Of a stretch of DNA of 64,000 nt, positions 25,183 to 36,902 are shown piece after piece. Under the pieces are notes generated by a model that saw only the letters and a list, made by a program, of their open reading frames with translations, had not been told where the DNA came from and did no database searches. A program made the translations under genes and the position numbers. The number at the start of each line of letters is the position of its first letter. Position 1 is the first letter of the stretch. Source of the stretch: Voacanga thouarsii (Eukaryota; Streptophyta; Magnoliopsida; Gentianales; Apocynaceae); NCBI GenBank assembly GCA_026120185.1, contig JANUWF010002208.1, positions 1,116,001 to 1,180,000 of the forward strand, written 5' to 3'.

Positions 25183-25268
25183 CTAGGTTTAGGCAACTAT
25201 TGATAGTATTTGATTTATTTCATTAATATTAAAATCTTCAGACCAATTTAGGTTGTTTATGTTGTAGG

Positions 25269-25736
25269 ATGGTTAGAATATATAGAACTGCAAGGAAGGG
25301 GTAGCAATGGCATCCACCAATCCATATCTACCCAGAAGACTTACCACTGCCACAACCCACACCTCAACCAGTGATATCTTTAGAGGAAAATAGTGATGAT
25401 AAGGTTTAAATTATTGAACCACCACCTATACCCCTCATAGACTTGATCATAGATAGTAAGAATGAGAATACTGATATGGAATATGTCCCAAACCCACCTA
25501 GCCCCGTGATTGACTTAACCATTGATAGTAATGATCTGGGGGAGATAGACTATGAATCTCCACTTAGACTTTCTTTTGTATCCCCACCTAGCTGTGTTGA
25601 AACTAGGGAGAGTTCTAGGAGACTCAAGAAGGAACCTATAGACTATGGATTTGTGGGTGGTGCAGGGATAGACCCTTCTAAAAACACCGAGGGTTGGTTG
25701 TATGATACTGACACAAAGGATTCTAATAAGGATTAG
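25269..25736 (+). pseudogene. Tekay-like gag start, two stops, cut off at CACTA
   Basis: The frame from the ATG at 25269 reads MVRIYRTARKG and stays in one frame to the TAG at 25734. It is interrupted by TAG near 25302 and TAA near 25409. The region is acidic and proline-rich (repeats of PPSPVIDLTIDS near residues 78-89), as is usual for the disordered N-terminus of these Gag-pol proteins. No CCHC or pol domain follows, because CACTA subterminal sequence begins at once. The uninterrupted last part is 97 codons. Confidence 0.6.
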
Positions 25737-25759
25737 GGCAAAGTTTTTCCATGTTTTAA

Positions 25760-26060
25760 ACCATCACAAATACCTGTTAATTGCGATGGTTATTTGCAAT
25801 GGCCCTAACTGTCACAATTGCTAAATATTTGCAACGTTATCCAACCGTTGTATTTATTCTGTTAAACCATTACCAAACGCGACAGTCTTATGGCCATCGC
25901 ATTTGATAAGCAAATACGATGTTTTTGATTAAATTTTTTATAAATATGTTTGTGACTATCGCATTTGATAAGCAAATACGATTAAATTTTTTTAAAAAAA
26001 TAATTGACTGAAATTGTAAATTGTCACGAATTTGTCACAGATTATTAAAAATTAAATTTT
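25760..26060. repeat. Left subterminal repeats of CACTA 1
   Basis: Short degenerate units based on GCGATGG or its complement in both orientations, as expected for transposase binding sites of CACTA elements. Confidence 0.65.
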
Positions 26061-27799
26061 TTTGAATTTGACCTTACTTACGTATAATTTCCTGGCAAAC
26101 ACAATAGAATCAACTCATTCAATACCAAATATAATAAAACACAATTTTCTCATTTGAAGTCAATTACTGAAATCAATTGACTACATATCATTTGACTACA
26201 TATCTAACATACACCCACAATTGTATACAACTACTTTTCCTATAGAACTACTTGACTAATCTGCAAGCCCTTATATCTACATTTATTAGCCTCGTAAAAC
26301 ATGCAAACTTCCCAACATCTTTGTGTTCCTAACAATTTGCTTCACTACTTGAGCTTCGCAGGAAAATACTGTAAGAAGAAAAGGAAATACATCATCACTA
26401 AGTTAGGTAAAGAAAGAAAAGCAATACGAAAATGACTTTAAAAAAAATTCGACAGAGTTTCCACTATATACTGGACGTTTCTAGGCACAAAACCACCACA
26501 ACATCAACAATAAAAAAATAATAATAATAACTGTCACAGCAATTATTCAATAAAACTAATGTACGGGTAATCACCCATTACCCATGGGGAATGATCACCC
26601 ATCACTCACGGGGATCCATTCATATAAGTAAAAAAAAGAAAAAAAAAGATGCAGTGGGTATCTCGAGAGGGAGGGGGGAAGAGCAAAGTGGAGAAAACTT
26701 GAATCATTTCTATTCTATTTCATACTAGAAATGAAATGCACAACTTGAAATCATTCCATTTTATATTTCTTCTTCTTCACATACAAATAATGTCTTCATA
26801 TGCTATTCCAATTCTTCATCCACTTATCAAATTATAAAATAGCATATGGATCCATTTTCATGAAGTAAAATTTTGCATTTTATTTCCTTGGCATGCTTCC
26901 TTGTTTTGAGCATAAATTTCAATCTTGCATTTTACTTCATCATACCACTTGAAGATTCTCCATTTTTTTTTCCTAGATTTTATTCAAATCCCCTCTTCAA
27001 AGGAAAAATTCTGCATTTTATTCCTACTTCATCATACCACTTGAAGATCATTGAATTCAATCCAAATCCCCTTTTAAACACCATCTAATCATTGATTTTC
27101 AGTCATGAGCAAAACAGAAATATCACAAATGGTGATAGCAAAGAGAAATGATGAAAAGCTGCATTGAAACAAATTGTAGATACATACATATTGTCTACTA
27201 AGAAACAAGAAGAGGAATATATATGATTGGACAGGTTCTCAAATAACTAGTTTCACAAAAAAATGTAGAGCAATTTGTGATAATTTTGATTGGCAAAGAA
27301 CAAATTTGTATTTTTTACCTTAGTATTAATCATCGATTAATGGAACTTACTTGTCCAATTTCTGGACAAATACACCAAAAAATAAAAGGGAAAGGAATCA
27401 ATCGCAGCTTCCTCATGAGGCCATAGAAATGATCAGTAGAAAAGCTACAGAAATGACTACATATCTAACATACACCCACAATTATCATCCACACTATTAA
27501 CAATAATTGCAGTACTATGTGCAAGGTAAACACTAAAATACAGGAAATATAATAATGCCATTTATAAAGATAATTTATTCATGTCATTACTATTTCAAAT
27601 TTGGACTAAAAAAGCAAAACCTCCAAGCACGAATTTGACAACTGCACACCGAGAATTGAACAGATAAGGCTCAAAAAATGATTTTTCCCCTTCCTCCTTA
27701 TCTCTTTCTCTCCTTGTCTCTTCATCTTCCTCCTTATCTCTTCACCTTTCTCCTTATCTTTTTCTCTCCTCCCCAGCCTTCCCTCCCCTCTTCCTACAC

Positions 27800-27800
<1 letters not shown>
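26061..27800. other. Interior of CACTA 1, no gene seen
   Basis: AT-rich. A 29-base segment beginning GACTACATATCTAACATACA occurs at about 26194 and again at about 27454. Frames of 71 and 86 codons are low complexity and not credible genes. Confidence 0.5.
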
Positions 27801-27849
<49 letters not shown>

Positions 27850-27861
27850 ATATATATATAT
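27801..27861. repeat. (AT)n microsatellite
   Basis: About 60 bases of AT repeats with one TTT interruption, just before the exon-like array. Confidence 0.95.
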
Positions 27862-27930
27862 CTTGGTCATCAGGCATTAGTGGAAACCACAAAGGCACCA
27901 AGATTTCTTATTCGGTTTTCTTTCTCAAAG

Positions 27931-28730
27931 ATGGATAGTTGTAATTCGTTTGAGAGGTGGTCAAATTTTGAAATAACTTCCAATCAAGAAGATTTTGATG
28001 TGTTTTCCTTTCCGAGCCAACCACTTCCTCTTGATTTAAGGTGAGATACTTTTAAGACTTTTTTTTTTTTTTTTTGTAAAGGGAGTTTTCACTCGTCTTT
28101 TTCATTTGGTTTGGTTTGTTGGGTTATGAATCAGTGAAAGTTATGAACATCCTGTTTTGGATTTCCAATTTGATCTACCTATTCAAGAGACTAGTTTTGA
28201 TGCTGTTTCTCTGATGGATAGTTGTAATTAGTTTGAGAGGTGGTCAAATTTTGAAATAGCTTCCAATCAAGAAGATTTTGATGTGTTTTCCTTTCCGAGC
28301 CAACCACTTCCTCTTGATTTAAGGTGAGATACTTTTAAGTTTTTTTTTGTTTTTTAAAGGGATTTTTCACTTGTCTTCTTCATCTGGTTTGGTTTGTTGT
28401 GTTATGAATCAGTAAAAGTTATGAACATGCTGCTTTGGATTTCCAATTTGATCTACCTATTCAATAGACTAGTTTTGATACTGTTCCTCTGATGGATAGT
28501 TATAATTTGTTTGAGAGGTGGTCAATTTTTGAAATAGCTTCAAATCAAGAAGATTTTGATGTGTTTTCCTTTCCGACCCAACCACTTCCTCTTAATTTTA
28601 GGTGAGATACTTTTAAGGCTTTTTTGTTTTTTAAAAAGAAGTTTTCACTCATCTTCTTCATCTGATTTGGTTTGTTGTGTTATGAATCAATGGAAGTTAT
28701 GAACATGCTGCTTTGGATACAACAGGGCTA
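27931..28730 (+). repeat. Tandem exon-plus-intron units, about 280 bp, three copies
   Basis: Units start at 27931, 28214 and 28492, with a fourth partial at about 28690. Each holds a splice-acceptor-like AATCAG, an exon-like stretch of about 62 codons, a donor GTGAGA directly after CTTGATTTAAG, and a T-rich intron. The encoded peptide contains FERWSNFEI and QEDFDVFSFPSQPLPLD. Copy 2 has a stop (TAG) where copy 1 encodes S. I do not recognise the family. Most likely it is a host gene exon captured and amplified inside the CACTA element. Confidence 0.7.
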
Positions 28731-28801
28731 ATAGAATCCAATTCAGTACAAAAATTTAATAAGATACAATCATAGTAGCAAAAGAATCAAGACATTCCAA
28801 C

Positions 28802-29308
28802 TTACCTCACCAAATTTTGACCCACAAACATCCTTATTCCCATAAAAAACCCAGGTATCGCTGTGGGGGGGGGGGGAGGTTGCGGGGAGTCGACTGGGGA
28901 GGGAAGGGGAGGGGGTGCATGGGTGGGCGTTCGGGGGAGAGGGCGGTAGGGGTGAGGGGGAAGGGGGTGGTCACACCGGGGGAGATTTGGAGTGGGGGAC
29001 CGGCGGGAGCTAGAAGGGGGCAAGGGAAGGGGCTGTAGGGGGGCGAGGGCAAGGGTGTGCAAGAGGAGGAAGGAGCTGCAGGCAGTTGAAGAAGGAAGAA
29101 GGAGCAGACAGAAGAAGAAGCACAGTACAAAGAAAGGTGTCGATGGAGAAGAAAGGAAGAGGGAAGGCAGAAGAAAGCATAAATTGGACAGACTGGATGT
29201 TATTGGGCCGAAATAGAGAGTATAATTGAAGGTGAAATTCCAACAAATTGTCTTATGGGTCCCACAATGGGTACCATTTATAATGTTTTGATGATTTCGA
29301 ATTTTCAC
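28802..29308 (-). other. Open 168-codon frame, proline/serine-rich; probably 5' gene fragment
   Basis: An open minus-strand frame with a hydrophobic leucine/phenylalanine middle and a proline-rich C-terminal half. It is driven by a C-rich tract (G-rich on the plus strand, 28862-29060). It ends at a strong splice-donor-like sequence, GAG followed by GTAAGT at about 28806 on the minus strand. The first 50 codons recur at 44.5 kb. It may be the promoter, 5' untranslated region and first exon of a captured gene. As a protein it has no recognisable domain. Confidence 0.3.
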
Positions 29309-29474
29309 GTGAAAGAAAAGATAAATATTATACTATTTGTTAATAGTGAAGGACATGAAATCATTATTTAATAGACAAAAAAATTTTGAAATTTGAAAAG
29401 AAAATAATATAAAAATATTATAATATTATGAATCAAATTTGAAAAGAAAAATTGAAGGAAAATATGATAATAAG
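29126..29474. repeat. 349-bp dispersed repeat (copy 1, in CACTA 1)
   Basis: Matches 44499-44848 along its whole length with roughly 5 percent or fewer differences, same orientation, 15.4 kb apart. It ends abruptly on both sides without target duplications. Confidence 0.92.
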
Positions 29475-29674
29475 TAAAATTATAACTTTTTTTCAATCAC
29501 CATTAGAAAATTATAAACATATGAAAATAAGTGATGCAAGTGACGTAAATTGAAGGAATATTTTAAAACAAACAAGTTATTGTATGAAATTTTTAAAGAA
29601 AAAGATTAAATTACTTTAGTTATAAAATTATAAAATTACTTTAAAATATAATAAACCATATTTTTACCATAATT

Positions 29675-29676
<2 letters not shown>

Positions 29677-29706
<30 letters not shown>

Positions 29707-29786
29707 CATACATACATACATACATACATACATACATACATACATACATACATACATACATACATACATACATACATACATACATA
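29677..29786. repeat. (TACA)n microsatellite, about 27 units
   Basis: An uninterrupted 110-base array of the tetranucleotide. The tyrosine/valine/cysteine/methionine peptide it creates on the minus strand is a chance frame. Confidence 0.97.
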
Positions 29787-30068
29787 ACAAAAGCAACAAA
29801 GGAAAAAGAAAATGTAATAATCAAGAGATAAGATACTCTACATAGATATATTATGTATCAATTATTTAAATTTAACATAAATGGTAACAAAATATATAGA
29901 TAGAATGTCTATATATATAATTAAACATAATAATCAAGAGATAGGATAATATACCTAGGTATATATGTACACACACATATTTATGCTCGTAATTAAAAAA
30001 TTATTTATGTTACATAATATATTAATCTAATATTTACAAACTAATAAGGATATATTATACTGTATACA

Positions 30069-30071
<3 letters not shown>

Positions 30072-30106
<35 letters not shown>
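30072..30106. repeat. (AT)n microsatellite
   Basis: About 35 bases of AT repeat inside CACTA 1. Confidence 0.93.
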
Positions 30107-30110
<4 letters not shown>

Positions 30111-30419
30111 TAGAATAGCTAAGTATAATAATTAAAATGAAATTCAAGCTCTTTAATATCAATATATGAAAACTTAAGATGTAAATAAAAAAAAGGTATT
30201 TATAAAGTTAAAACAAGTTTAGTGACCAAATTTGAAGGTCATTCGTTTTATTTTATTACATTTGTACAGTAATATTTGTAAAATAAAAAGATATATTAGT
30301 ATTTACAAATATAAAGATATCAAATTAACGATCCAGCAATTAGATTTATTGTAATAATTACCAATAGTATTGTGATTAAATTTGAAAATAATTAGATAAA
30401 ATTTAAAATAATTTCGAGA

Positions 30420-30850
30420 GGTTTTGTTATAACTAGACTAAATACGACGGTTAAAATAAGCTGTCGTATTTGACTTACTCTATTGCAGCGGCTAATACAT
30501 AACTGTTATATTTGTCCTACTCTATTGCGACAGCTAATACATAACCGTCATATTTAGCATACTCTATTGCGATGGTTACAATAAGCCGTCGTATTTGTCC
30601 GACTCTATTGCGACGGTTATAATAAACAGTTGTATTTAGTCTACTTTATTGCGACGGTTGTAATGAACTGTCATATTTGGCGTACTCTATTGCGACGGTT
30701 TGTATAAACCATTGTATTTAGTAACCAAATACGACGGTTGGCATTAGACTGTCATATTAGGTCTTTCTATTGCAACGGTTTCAAAACTATCGTATAAAAT
30801 AACCTATTGCAACGGTTTTTTGACCGTCATATTTGTCTTCGTCGCATTTG
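30420..30850. repeat. Right subterminal repeats of CACTA 1
   Basis: About nine units built on TATTGCGACGGTT or its relatives, spaced 50-60 bases and separated by TCGTATTTG-type sequence. Such repeated motifs next to a CACTA terminus are the known transposase-binding subterminal region. Confidence 0.85.
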
Positions 30851-30893
30851 CCCCATTTTTTTGTAGTGGTAGGTAGTGGGGTGTTGCATGTTC

Positions 30894-31265
30894 AGTGTAC
30901 TAATAGGTGCTTATTAATTCCAGTAGCTCAATGTTTCTATCACTGAATGAAACTGGTGCCTGTTCGTGAGCTTAATAGATGCCTGTTTTCTTCTATACAT
31001 GTACATAATAAAACGAAAAATCTTTTTTTTTTCTCTATTTTCTAGTATTTTTTCGTTCTTTTTCTCATAATAGAAATAAACTAACACAAATCTCAACAAA
31101 AACACATCACAATTCAAACCATAGCACACCACTATGATCATAGCAAACAATAGCAAATTCAACACCATAAGTTCAAAATAACCAAATCAAAAGATCATAG
31201 TCCAAAGCATACCCAAACCAAGTAAAAATTTCAAATGCAAAAGTAAAAACAAAGCATAAATAAAG
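30894..31265. other. No gene seen
   Basis: AT-rich sequence after the Tekay-like element. The 84-codon minus frame (30914-31168) shows no family. It probably belongs to the internal region of Athila element D. Confidence 0.4.
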
Positions 31266-31567
31266 TTGTCCATGAGCAACAAAAGATGTAAAATGGGAAG
31301 AGGGATCAAGTCTTTTCATGCTCATCACTTGGATTGGCTTTCATATTTCTTGGGAGAGTTCCATATTGTCTATTGTCTAACATCTTTGCAATCTGTCCAA
31401 TTTACCCTTCAAGGTTGTGGATGCCTCTCTCTTGGTTGTGCATGGAAGCCTCAACACCTTGCAATCTTGGGTCAATGGAGGATATTAACTTCTCTATCAA
31501 ATCCTCTAGTGATGGATTTTTCCGGGCATTGGGTAGGTGGATGGGGAGGTGTTTGATAAGGTAAAGG
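31266..31567 (-). pseudogene. Athila gag, C-terminal part (element D)
   Basis: The minus-strand frame reads SSIDPRLQGVEASMHNQE, then NLEG followed by a stop, IGQIAKMLDNRQYGTLPRN and EANPSDEHEKT. This is the usual C-terminal segment of Athila-type Gag, ahead of the protease part. It is separated from the rest of gag by the solo LTR at 31568-32477, whose target duplication AAAGG lies inside the gene. Confidence 0.78.
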
Positions 31568-32477
31568 TGTTAGGATTCGTGGACTCCTAAACGCGGAAAA
31601 CATCCACGAATCCCTCCCGAGGATCCAAGTAAACGATTAAGAAGATCTAAGGTTTAAGAATTACCTCTGGTTGCTGTAATCGAAATCATTCGATTCTGAT
31701 TGCGCTGTTGTACATTCAACCCAAAGAATCACTAGACGTTGTAGTATGTTGTAATCAATTTTATAAGCATAAGGCACGGAGCATGTCATCCTTATTAAGT
31801 TTAATCAATTATTTCTTGATTTCATAGTAGACTGTTCAAACAAATAATATCAATATCTTAGATTGATATATTTGAGCACGACCATGCATTTTTAACAGTC
31901 TAACTTATCAAGGGGCCCATGGATATCTCTCCCATAATTGAGATGGACAAATTCCTTCACAATCAATCATATTCCTCTCCTTGATTTATTCTATATCCAA
32001 CAGTAGTCTAATTTATTATCTGGTTAAAGACAACTTTAGACAATGTCAAAATATAGAATTTATCAAGTAGGAAACTATGATGAATTTAGGTTGAAGGATT
32101 TTCAATATTATTATGGCTAGAAAGTACTTATGACATATTCCATGAAGTACTCTCACAGTGGGTCATGTCCAATATAATGTTCTCTAACATTTATTTATGT
32201 CTTAACTCGATATAACAAATATCCATGGCCAGTAAAACATAGCCATCAAGTCACAAACATACTAATCTTAATTTATTATTATTCCAATAATAATAATCGA
32301 TCAGGGACAGTTTTAGAATAGTCATTGTATTCATTGTAGGGTTTTACTATCAGGTCACGTACTTGATGACCAACAAAACAAAACTCACTATTCATGGAAA
32401 GGAAAGCCTCATATTATTACATAAAACATAATGACAATAGTATAAGTACAAATTGACTCTAGGGCATATCCCCAACA
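31568..32477 (-). mobile_element. Solo copia LTR with TSD AAAGG, internally deleted
   Basis: Perfect 5-bp duplications AAAGG flank it (31563-31567 and 32478-32482). It is the same family as 23080-24607; the last 720 bases are about 98 percent identical by eye. It lacks roughly 640 bases between about 31745 and 31765, where a short unrelated filler (TGTAATCAATTTTAT) joins the ends. Confidence 0.93.
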
Positions 32478-32482
32478 AAAGG

Positions 32483-33586
32483 CACTTGAAAACTAGTCAT
32501 AGGACTCGCTTGAGTACCCTAAGGAAATGATTAGACTTACCCTTGATTATCCCATGAGAAATTTGGATGATTACGCTATCCCAGATTGTAAGTATCCCCA
32601 TAGGGATTGTTCCCTTGTTTAGAATTTGCCACAAAATCCACTTGCTCCACCAATTGTTCCCTATTTGATTCCATAGATTGACATTAATGATTGAGGTGCC
32701 CATCTCTACTAAATTCGCAGCTTATGACTTGGGCTTTTAAATTAGTGTTCATTTTCTCAATCTTTTTTGTGAGAACTTTCAACTTTACCTCCATAGTTGC
32801 CATTGCATAAATGTTATGCATTCCTTGGGTGTGTGCCTTAGGTCTCGGTTACCCCATGAATAACTATTCATTGCTAGGAACTCAATCAAATCTCTTACCT
32901 CTTGGGAGTTTTGCATGATGTGGAACCACCTAAGGATGCCTCAAAAAGTAGCTTATTGGAAAATTTGAGCCCATAGTGAAAAGTTAGAATCTGAAAGCCT
33001 AAGTCCAAACCATAGTATAGGCATTTCCTCAATTCTTTCCAATGCTCCCAATAGTCATATAGTGCCTCGCCCTCCATTTGAACAAAGGAAAAAATGTCAT
33101 TCCTGAGTTTGGCAGTGCGTGCTAGGGGAAAATATTTTGCAAGAAATTTCTATGCTAGATCATTCCAAGTAGTAATTGAGTGAGGGGCAAAATTTTGAGC
33201 CATGATTTAATCTAGTCTCTCAGTGAAAATAGGAAATGTCTCAATCTTATTGAATCTTTAGACACTCCATTCAGCTTCAAAGTGTCACAGATTTCAAGAA
33301 AACTTGCAATGTAAGCAATAGGGCCTTCATCTTGTTGTCCATCAAATTTTACTGTTTCCTACACTATATGGATAAATGAAGGTTTTAGCTCAAAGTTATT
33401 TGCTTCAACCCATGGCCTTACAAGACTCAATTCTATTCCTTGAAATGAAGCTCTTGTAGAATCACCCATGGTGCATCTCCCAAATCCATTTCTATATCTG
33501 GTTTTATTTTTGTTTTGTGGCTCATCTCCATAGATCCCAATATTTCTTCCAAGCCAGTCCATACCTTCTAAGTTCTCCAAAAACAT
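32483..33586 (-). pseudogene. Athila gag, central part (element D)
   Basis: Pieces in minus-strand frames give the classic Athila Gag order. First is VEANNFELKPSFI (codons near 33410). Then comes the segment with EGEALYDYWEHWKELRKC and the FHYGL helix (33077-32895). Near 32560 is a N-N-P-Y-G-D-T-Y-N, then R-N-H-P-N-F-S-W motif. Frameshifts and stops separate the pieces. In a live element this protein would form the particle. The gene reads toward the solo LTR and continues at 31567. Confidence 0.82.
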
Positions 33587-34125
33587 AAATAATCTACCTC
33601 TTTCTTCCCAATTATAAGTCTACCCACCTTCCTTTTACCTTTCTCTCCTCAATCTTCTAAAAGTCCTCTCTATTTTCGAGTCAAAATTCTCCAATTGTCT
33701 ATGCACTCTCCTATTCATATAAGAAAAGATCTCCTTCAATCAAAACACAAAACCAACATTAATCCCATGATAAAAATGATTCTCCAAAGGATCCAAATAG
33801 GATCGATTCCAACCCAATATGAACTCAAAACGAAAGGATAGTTGTATACCATTTACTTAACAAATCAAAGAATATCAAACCAAAGAATCAATGAATGAAC
33901 AATTTTCTAAATTTAAAACCAAAAGCAAAACTTTCACAACAACAACAACAACAAAATTTTAAAATATATTTACATAAATAAATTCAATAGTAGAGTAAAT
34001 ATACAAACATTTATCCACAATTGACATGTACAACTACCTATGTATAAGTTAGTCATATTCACAATTTCTATAGTTACATAACCAAATCAACAAAAACTTA
34101 AGTATTTTAAAATATTGCAATTCAA
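33587..34125 (-). other. Leader of Athila element D
   Basis: About 540 bases between primer site and gag, A-rich with a short (CAA)n run near 33938; no gene. Confidence 0.6.
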
Positions 34126-34144
34126 TCCCCAACAACGACGCCAA
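34126..34144 (-). other. Primer binding site of element D
   Basis: The minus strand reads TTGGCGTCGTTGTTGGGGA, a TGGCGCC-type Athila primer site with CpG-type changes, 5 bases from the LTR edge. Confidence 0.78.
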
Positions 34145-34149
34145 AAACT

Positions 34150-35626
34150 CGATACACGTTTTTGTGTATATACATGCGTATAGGAAATAGTCTCAATAAT
34201 TCACATAAATTAATTAAGTTTTAATATAAAATACAAATTTCACTCACTCACAACACATATTTGGGCAAATATATCCATGTTCTAATTTTAAGTATCATTT
34301 CCATTGGGTATGGTGGCAAGTACTTTTACTATAATGTTTTCTCATTGTTTAGCCAACCTTTCTTCTACGGGAAATTAACGAACCATTAAGGAATTTAGCC
34401 AACCCTATCACATTAGAATTTAACCAAAGTTACCAAGCCCAATGAAAGAAAGGAAGAGATAAGTAATACAAGTAAATAGAATCTCCTAAATCAAGTCAAA
34501 CCTTAACCATCTAAATTAGCTAATTAACAACTTAAACTAGGCACCAATAGATAATCTCATATTAGACCCACTATCTTTCGAGTTATAAGCCCCTATCCTT
34601 ATATCAATTGGTGGGTATCTTTACCTCACTAATCAATCGTAAGAGGTATTAAGATCTATTACCCATCTAGTTGGTGGGAAATGAAGCCCTATCTCTAGGC
34701 AACCTCAAAACTCTTCAATCACCTGGTTTGCACCCTCAAACTCCTTTCTCAAGGCAATTCAAGAGAAACTCATAAAGTAAATCTACCAATTGAGCCTCTA
34801 AATCCTAACCCCATTTCTTGAAATTATTAGGATAAGAAATAGAAATATACAATTCACAACAAGGGATTGAATACACAAAATAATTTGTAAATAACTCAAA
34901 CGGAAATAAAAATCTAACAAAATAAGGATTCAACCCTTTAAATAAATTATTAATAAACAAAAATGGAATCAAAATCAATAAGGAAAGGTAAGAGAAAAGA
35001 AAGTAAAATCATAGACAAGTTATCTCTTCTTCCTCTTGCAATATCCTCTTCAAGATGCTCTTCTCTCCTCCAAAGGAAACTTGGATCCTCCCTTGAGCTC
35101 CTCCTTGGTGGTCTAGGGTTTGAGAGTGGCTCTTCCCCTTCTTGTTCTGCCCCTAGACAAAATAGTAATAAGCTCTATTTGTAGTGCTCATTGAAAACCC
35201 TTGAAATCTGTTGTGTACCAACTTATTCCGTTACAAATCGACGCCTATTGTAAAGCTAGACCGGCGCCTATTCTGCACTTTTTCTTGAATGATCTTGAAT
35301 CCCGTTCTAAACCGGCACCTGTATATCCTTTCATCCAGTGCCTATTGGTCATTTTATTCTACCTCAACTTTCTGGAAATAAGCAGTGCCTCTTTAGTTGC
35401 TCAACCTCTGTTTGTTGATTAATTTAACTGGCACTTTCATGTCTTCAAACCAGTGCCTTCTTACCTTTGTATCGGGCACCGATTTGATGCTTCTTTACTT
35501 TGTTTTCACCCTGTTTCATTAACTATCTCTTATTTATGCATTCTGCACTGAACAAAGTAAAGGCAGGGAAAATGCGTAACTTGGTACAAAATGAGTAATA
35601 AATATGGACATAATGAGGACTCGTCA
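34150..35626 (-). mobile_element. 5' LTR of Athila element D (1477 bp)
   Basis: On the minus strand it starts TGACGAGTCCTCATTATG at 35626 and ends GTATCG at 34150, where the usual terminal CA appears mutated to CG. GC-rich CCGGCGCC and CCGGCACC patches occur near 35263 and 35313, as in the other Athila LTRs here. The two 73-codon plus frames inside are shadows. Confidence 0.8.
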
Positions 35627-36902
35627 ATGACTAGTCAAAATGTTTGGCACATCGCCAAATTCATTTGCTCTTTATTGTGCAAAAGTTTCAAAAATTCAAA
35701 AATTCAACAATTACTTCAAAATAACTTTGAGACAACTTATAAAACTTATTTCTCTTTTTAGAGAAATTGAAAATAGTATTTTCTTTTTCAAATAATAATT
35801 TAACTTAATAATAATTCATGTATTATTCAAGTAATTCAAATATTCACTTGAGCAAACACATATAAATCTTATTTTTCCCTATGCATATTTAGAGTTCACA
35901 TAAGACTTAAGTAATTCAATTACATAATAATTCACAAAATAAATCTCATTATTCTAATTTATCTAAAGTAAAATTATATGAGGGATTACATACCAAACTA
36001 AAAGTGAAAGAGGGAAAACCCTAACTGGCATTGACTTCTAATGGAACCTTTGCTTAATTCGTACTTAATACCAAGGAACTACAATAATTTCACAAATTCG
36101 TGTAAATTTTCTACTCTTAAAAGTGCCAAAATGATGGCGAGAGCCTATTTCTTTTTTTAACAAAATAAATTTAACTACGGGTGTTTCTGCAACATTTTAA
36201 GGCGGAAGTAGAGCTTATTCTCATTCGGATGTTTAATTTTGTTATCCAAAACCAGTTGCTTCCTCTTGTTCTCTATCACAAAAACATATTTATGAATTGA
36301 TATTGTGACATAAATTTGCAAACATGTTTATGCAAATAAATCATATATATAAATCATGCTTATGGAAGAAGCATCTAGACCTCAACAATTCCACATCCTT
36401 TATCGTAATCATTATTAGCTGCCCATATCTATCGTTATGGCAGTTACAAAAGTAGTTGAGTTTAAAAATAGCTAAAAACATAGTAGATTTAACCTTTATT
36501 TAAAATCTTCTATGTATACGGCACATATTTCAATCTAACAACCCAGCTGTAATATATTTTTTGGGTATCTTGTCACCAATTGTTCAAGAAATCTCACACG
36601 ATAAAACTGTTTGATTTCTTTCCATTTTTTTTAGATTTGGTTAAGGCCAGTTATAATTATTTTTGGTTAAGGCCAATTATTTATAAGCTCAAATTAAAAA
36701 CTTTCCATAATCTCCTAAACCATAGGGGCAGTGTCATGAAGAAAGATATACTTGACATATATGACATCTTTTCTATTAATGTTTGCATCTCTGAAACCGA
36801 GTATTTATACCACTGGACATTTGGAACTTACAATCACTAAAGTTCTTTTGCAAACTCATTCCATATAGTTGAGTTTTTCTTGTCAACATCATAGCTTAAG
36901 CT
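35627..36902. other. Upstream region of the MADS-box gene, nothing else seen
   Basis: AT-rich single-copy-looking sequence. The 86-codon frame at 36580-36840 has no recognisable family. Any promoter of the MADS-box gene should lie here, but I could not fix a TATA box. Confidence 0.4.

Larger units (their letters stand above)
25737..30868. mobile_element. Non-autonomous CACTA transposon, left terminus lost
   Basis: The right end read inward begins CACTACAAAAAAATGGGG at 30868. It is followed by many subterminal units with the core GCGACGG/CCGTCGT (30420-30850). The left side holds matching worn units (GCGATGG, GCAACGT, CGCGACAG) at about 25775-25980 but lacks the CACTA terminus. The three bases after the right end, GTA, equal the last bases before the expected insertion point in the LTR (compare TATATGTAGGTAG at 25145-25157). 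It therefore sat in the 3' LTR. No transposase domain is seen in the 5.1 kb. Confidence 0.78.
17622..30893 (+). mobile_element. Tekay/Del-like Ty3/gypsy element, nested and internally deleted, TSD TGTTC
   Basis: The element spans 17627-30888 between perfect 5-bp duplications TGTTC at 17622-17626 and 30889-30893. The left end begins TGTAACACCCC and the right end finishes GGGGTGTTGCA, the inverted TGTAACACCCC-type termini of Tekay/Del chromovirus LTRs. It has a complete 5' LTR, a Met-tRNA primer site and the start of gag. Pol is absent. The 3' LTR survives only as the last 20 bases, downstream of a CACTA transposon. Two solo LTRs interrupt the 5' LTR. Subtracting insertions, the LTR is about 4.4 kb, in the range of Tekay/Del elements. 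Confidence 0.85.

Noticed and set aside
29636..29824. Repeat protein of M/Y/V/C units on the minus strand
   Set aside because: A direct translation of the (TACA)n microsatellite.
36580..36840. A small gene upstream of the MADS-box gene
   Set aside because: 86 codons without a domain, in AT-rich DNA; more likely part of the upstream region.
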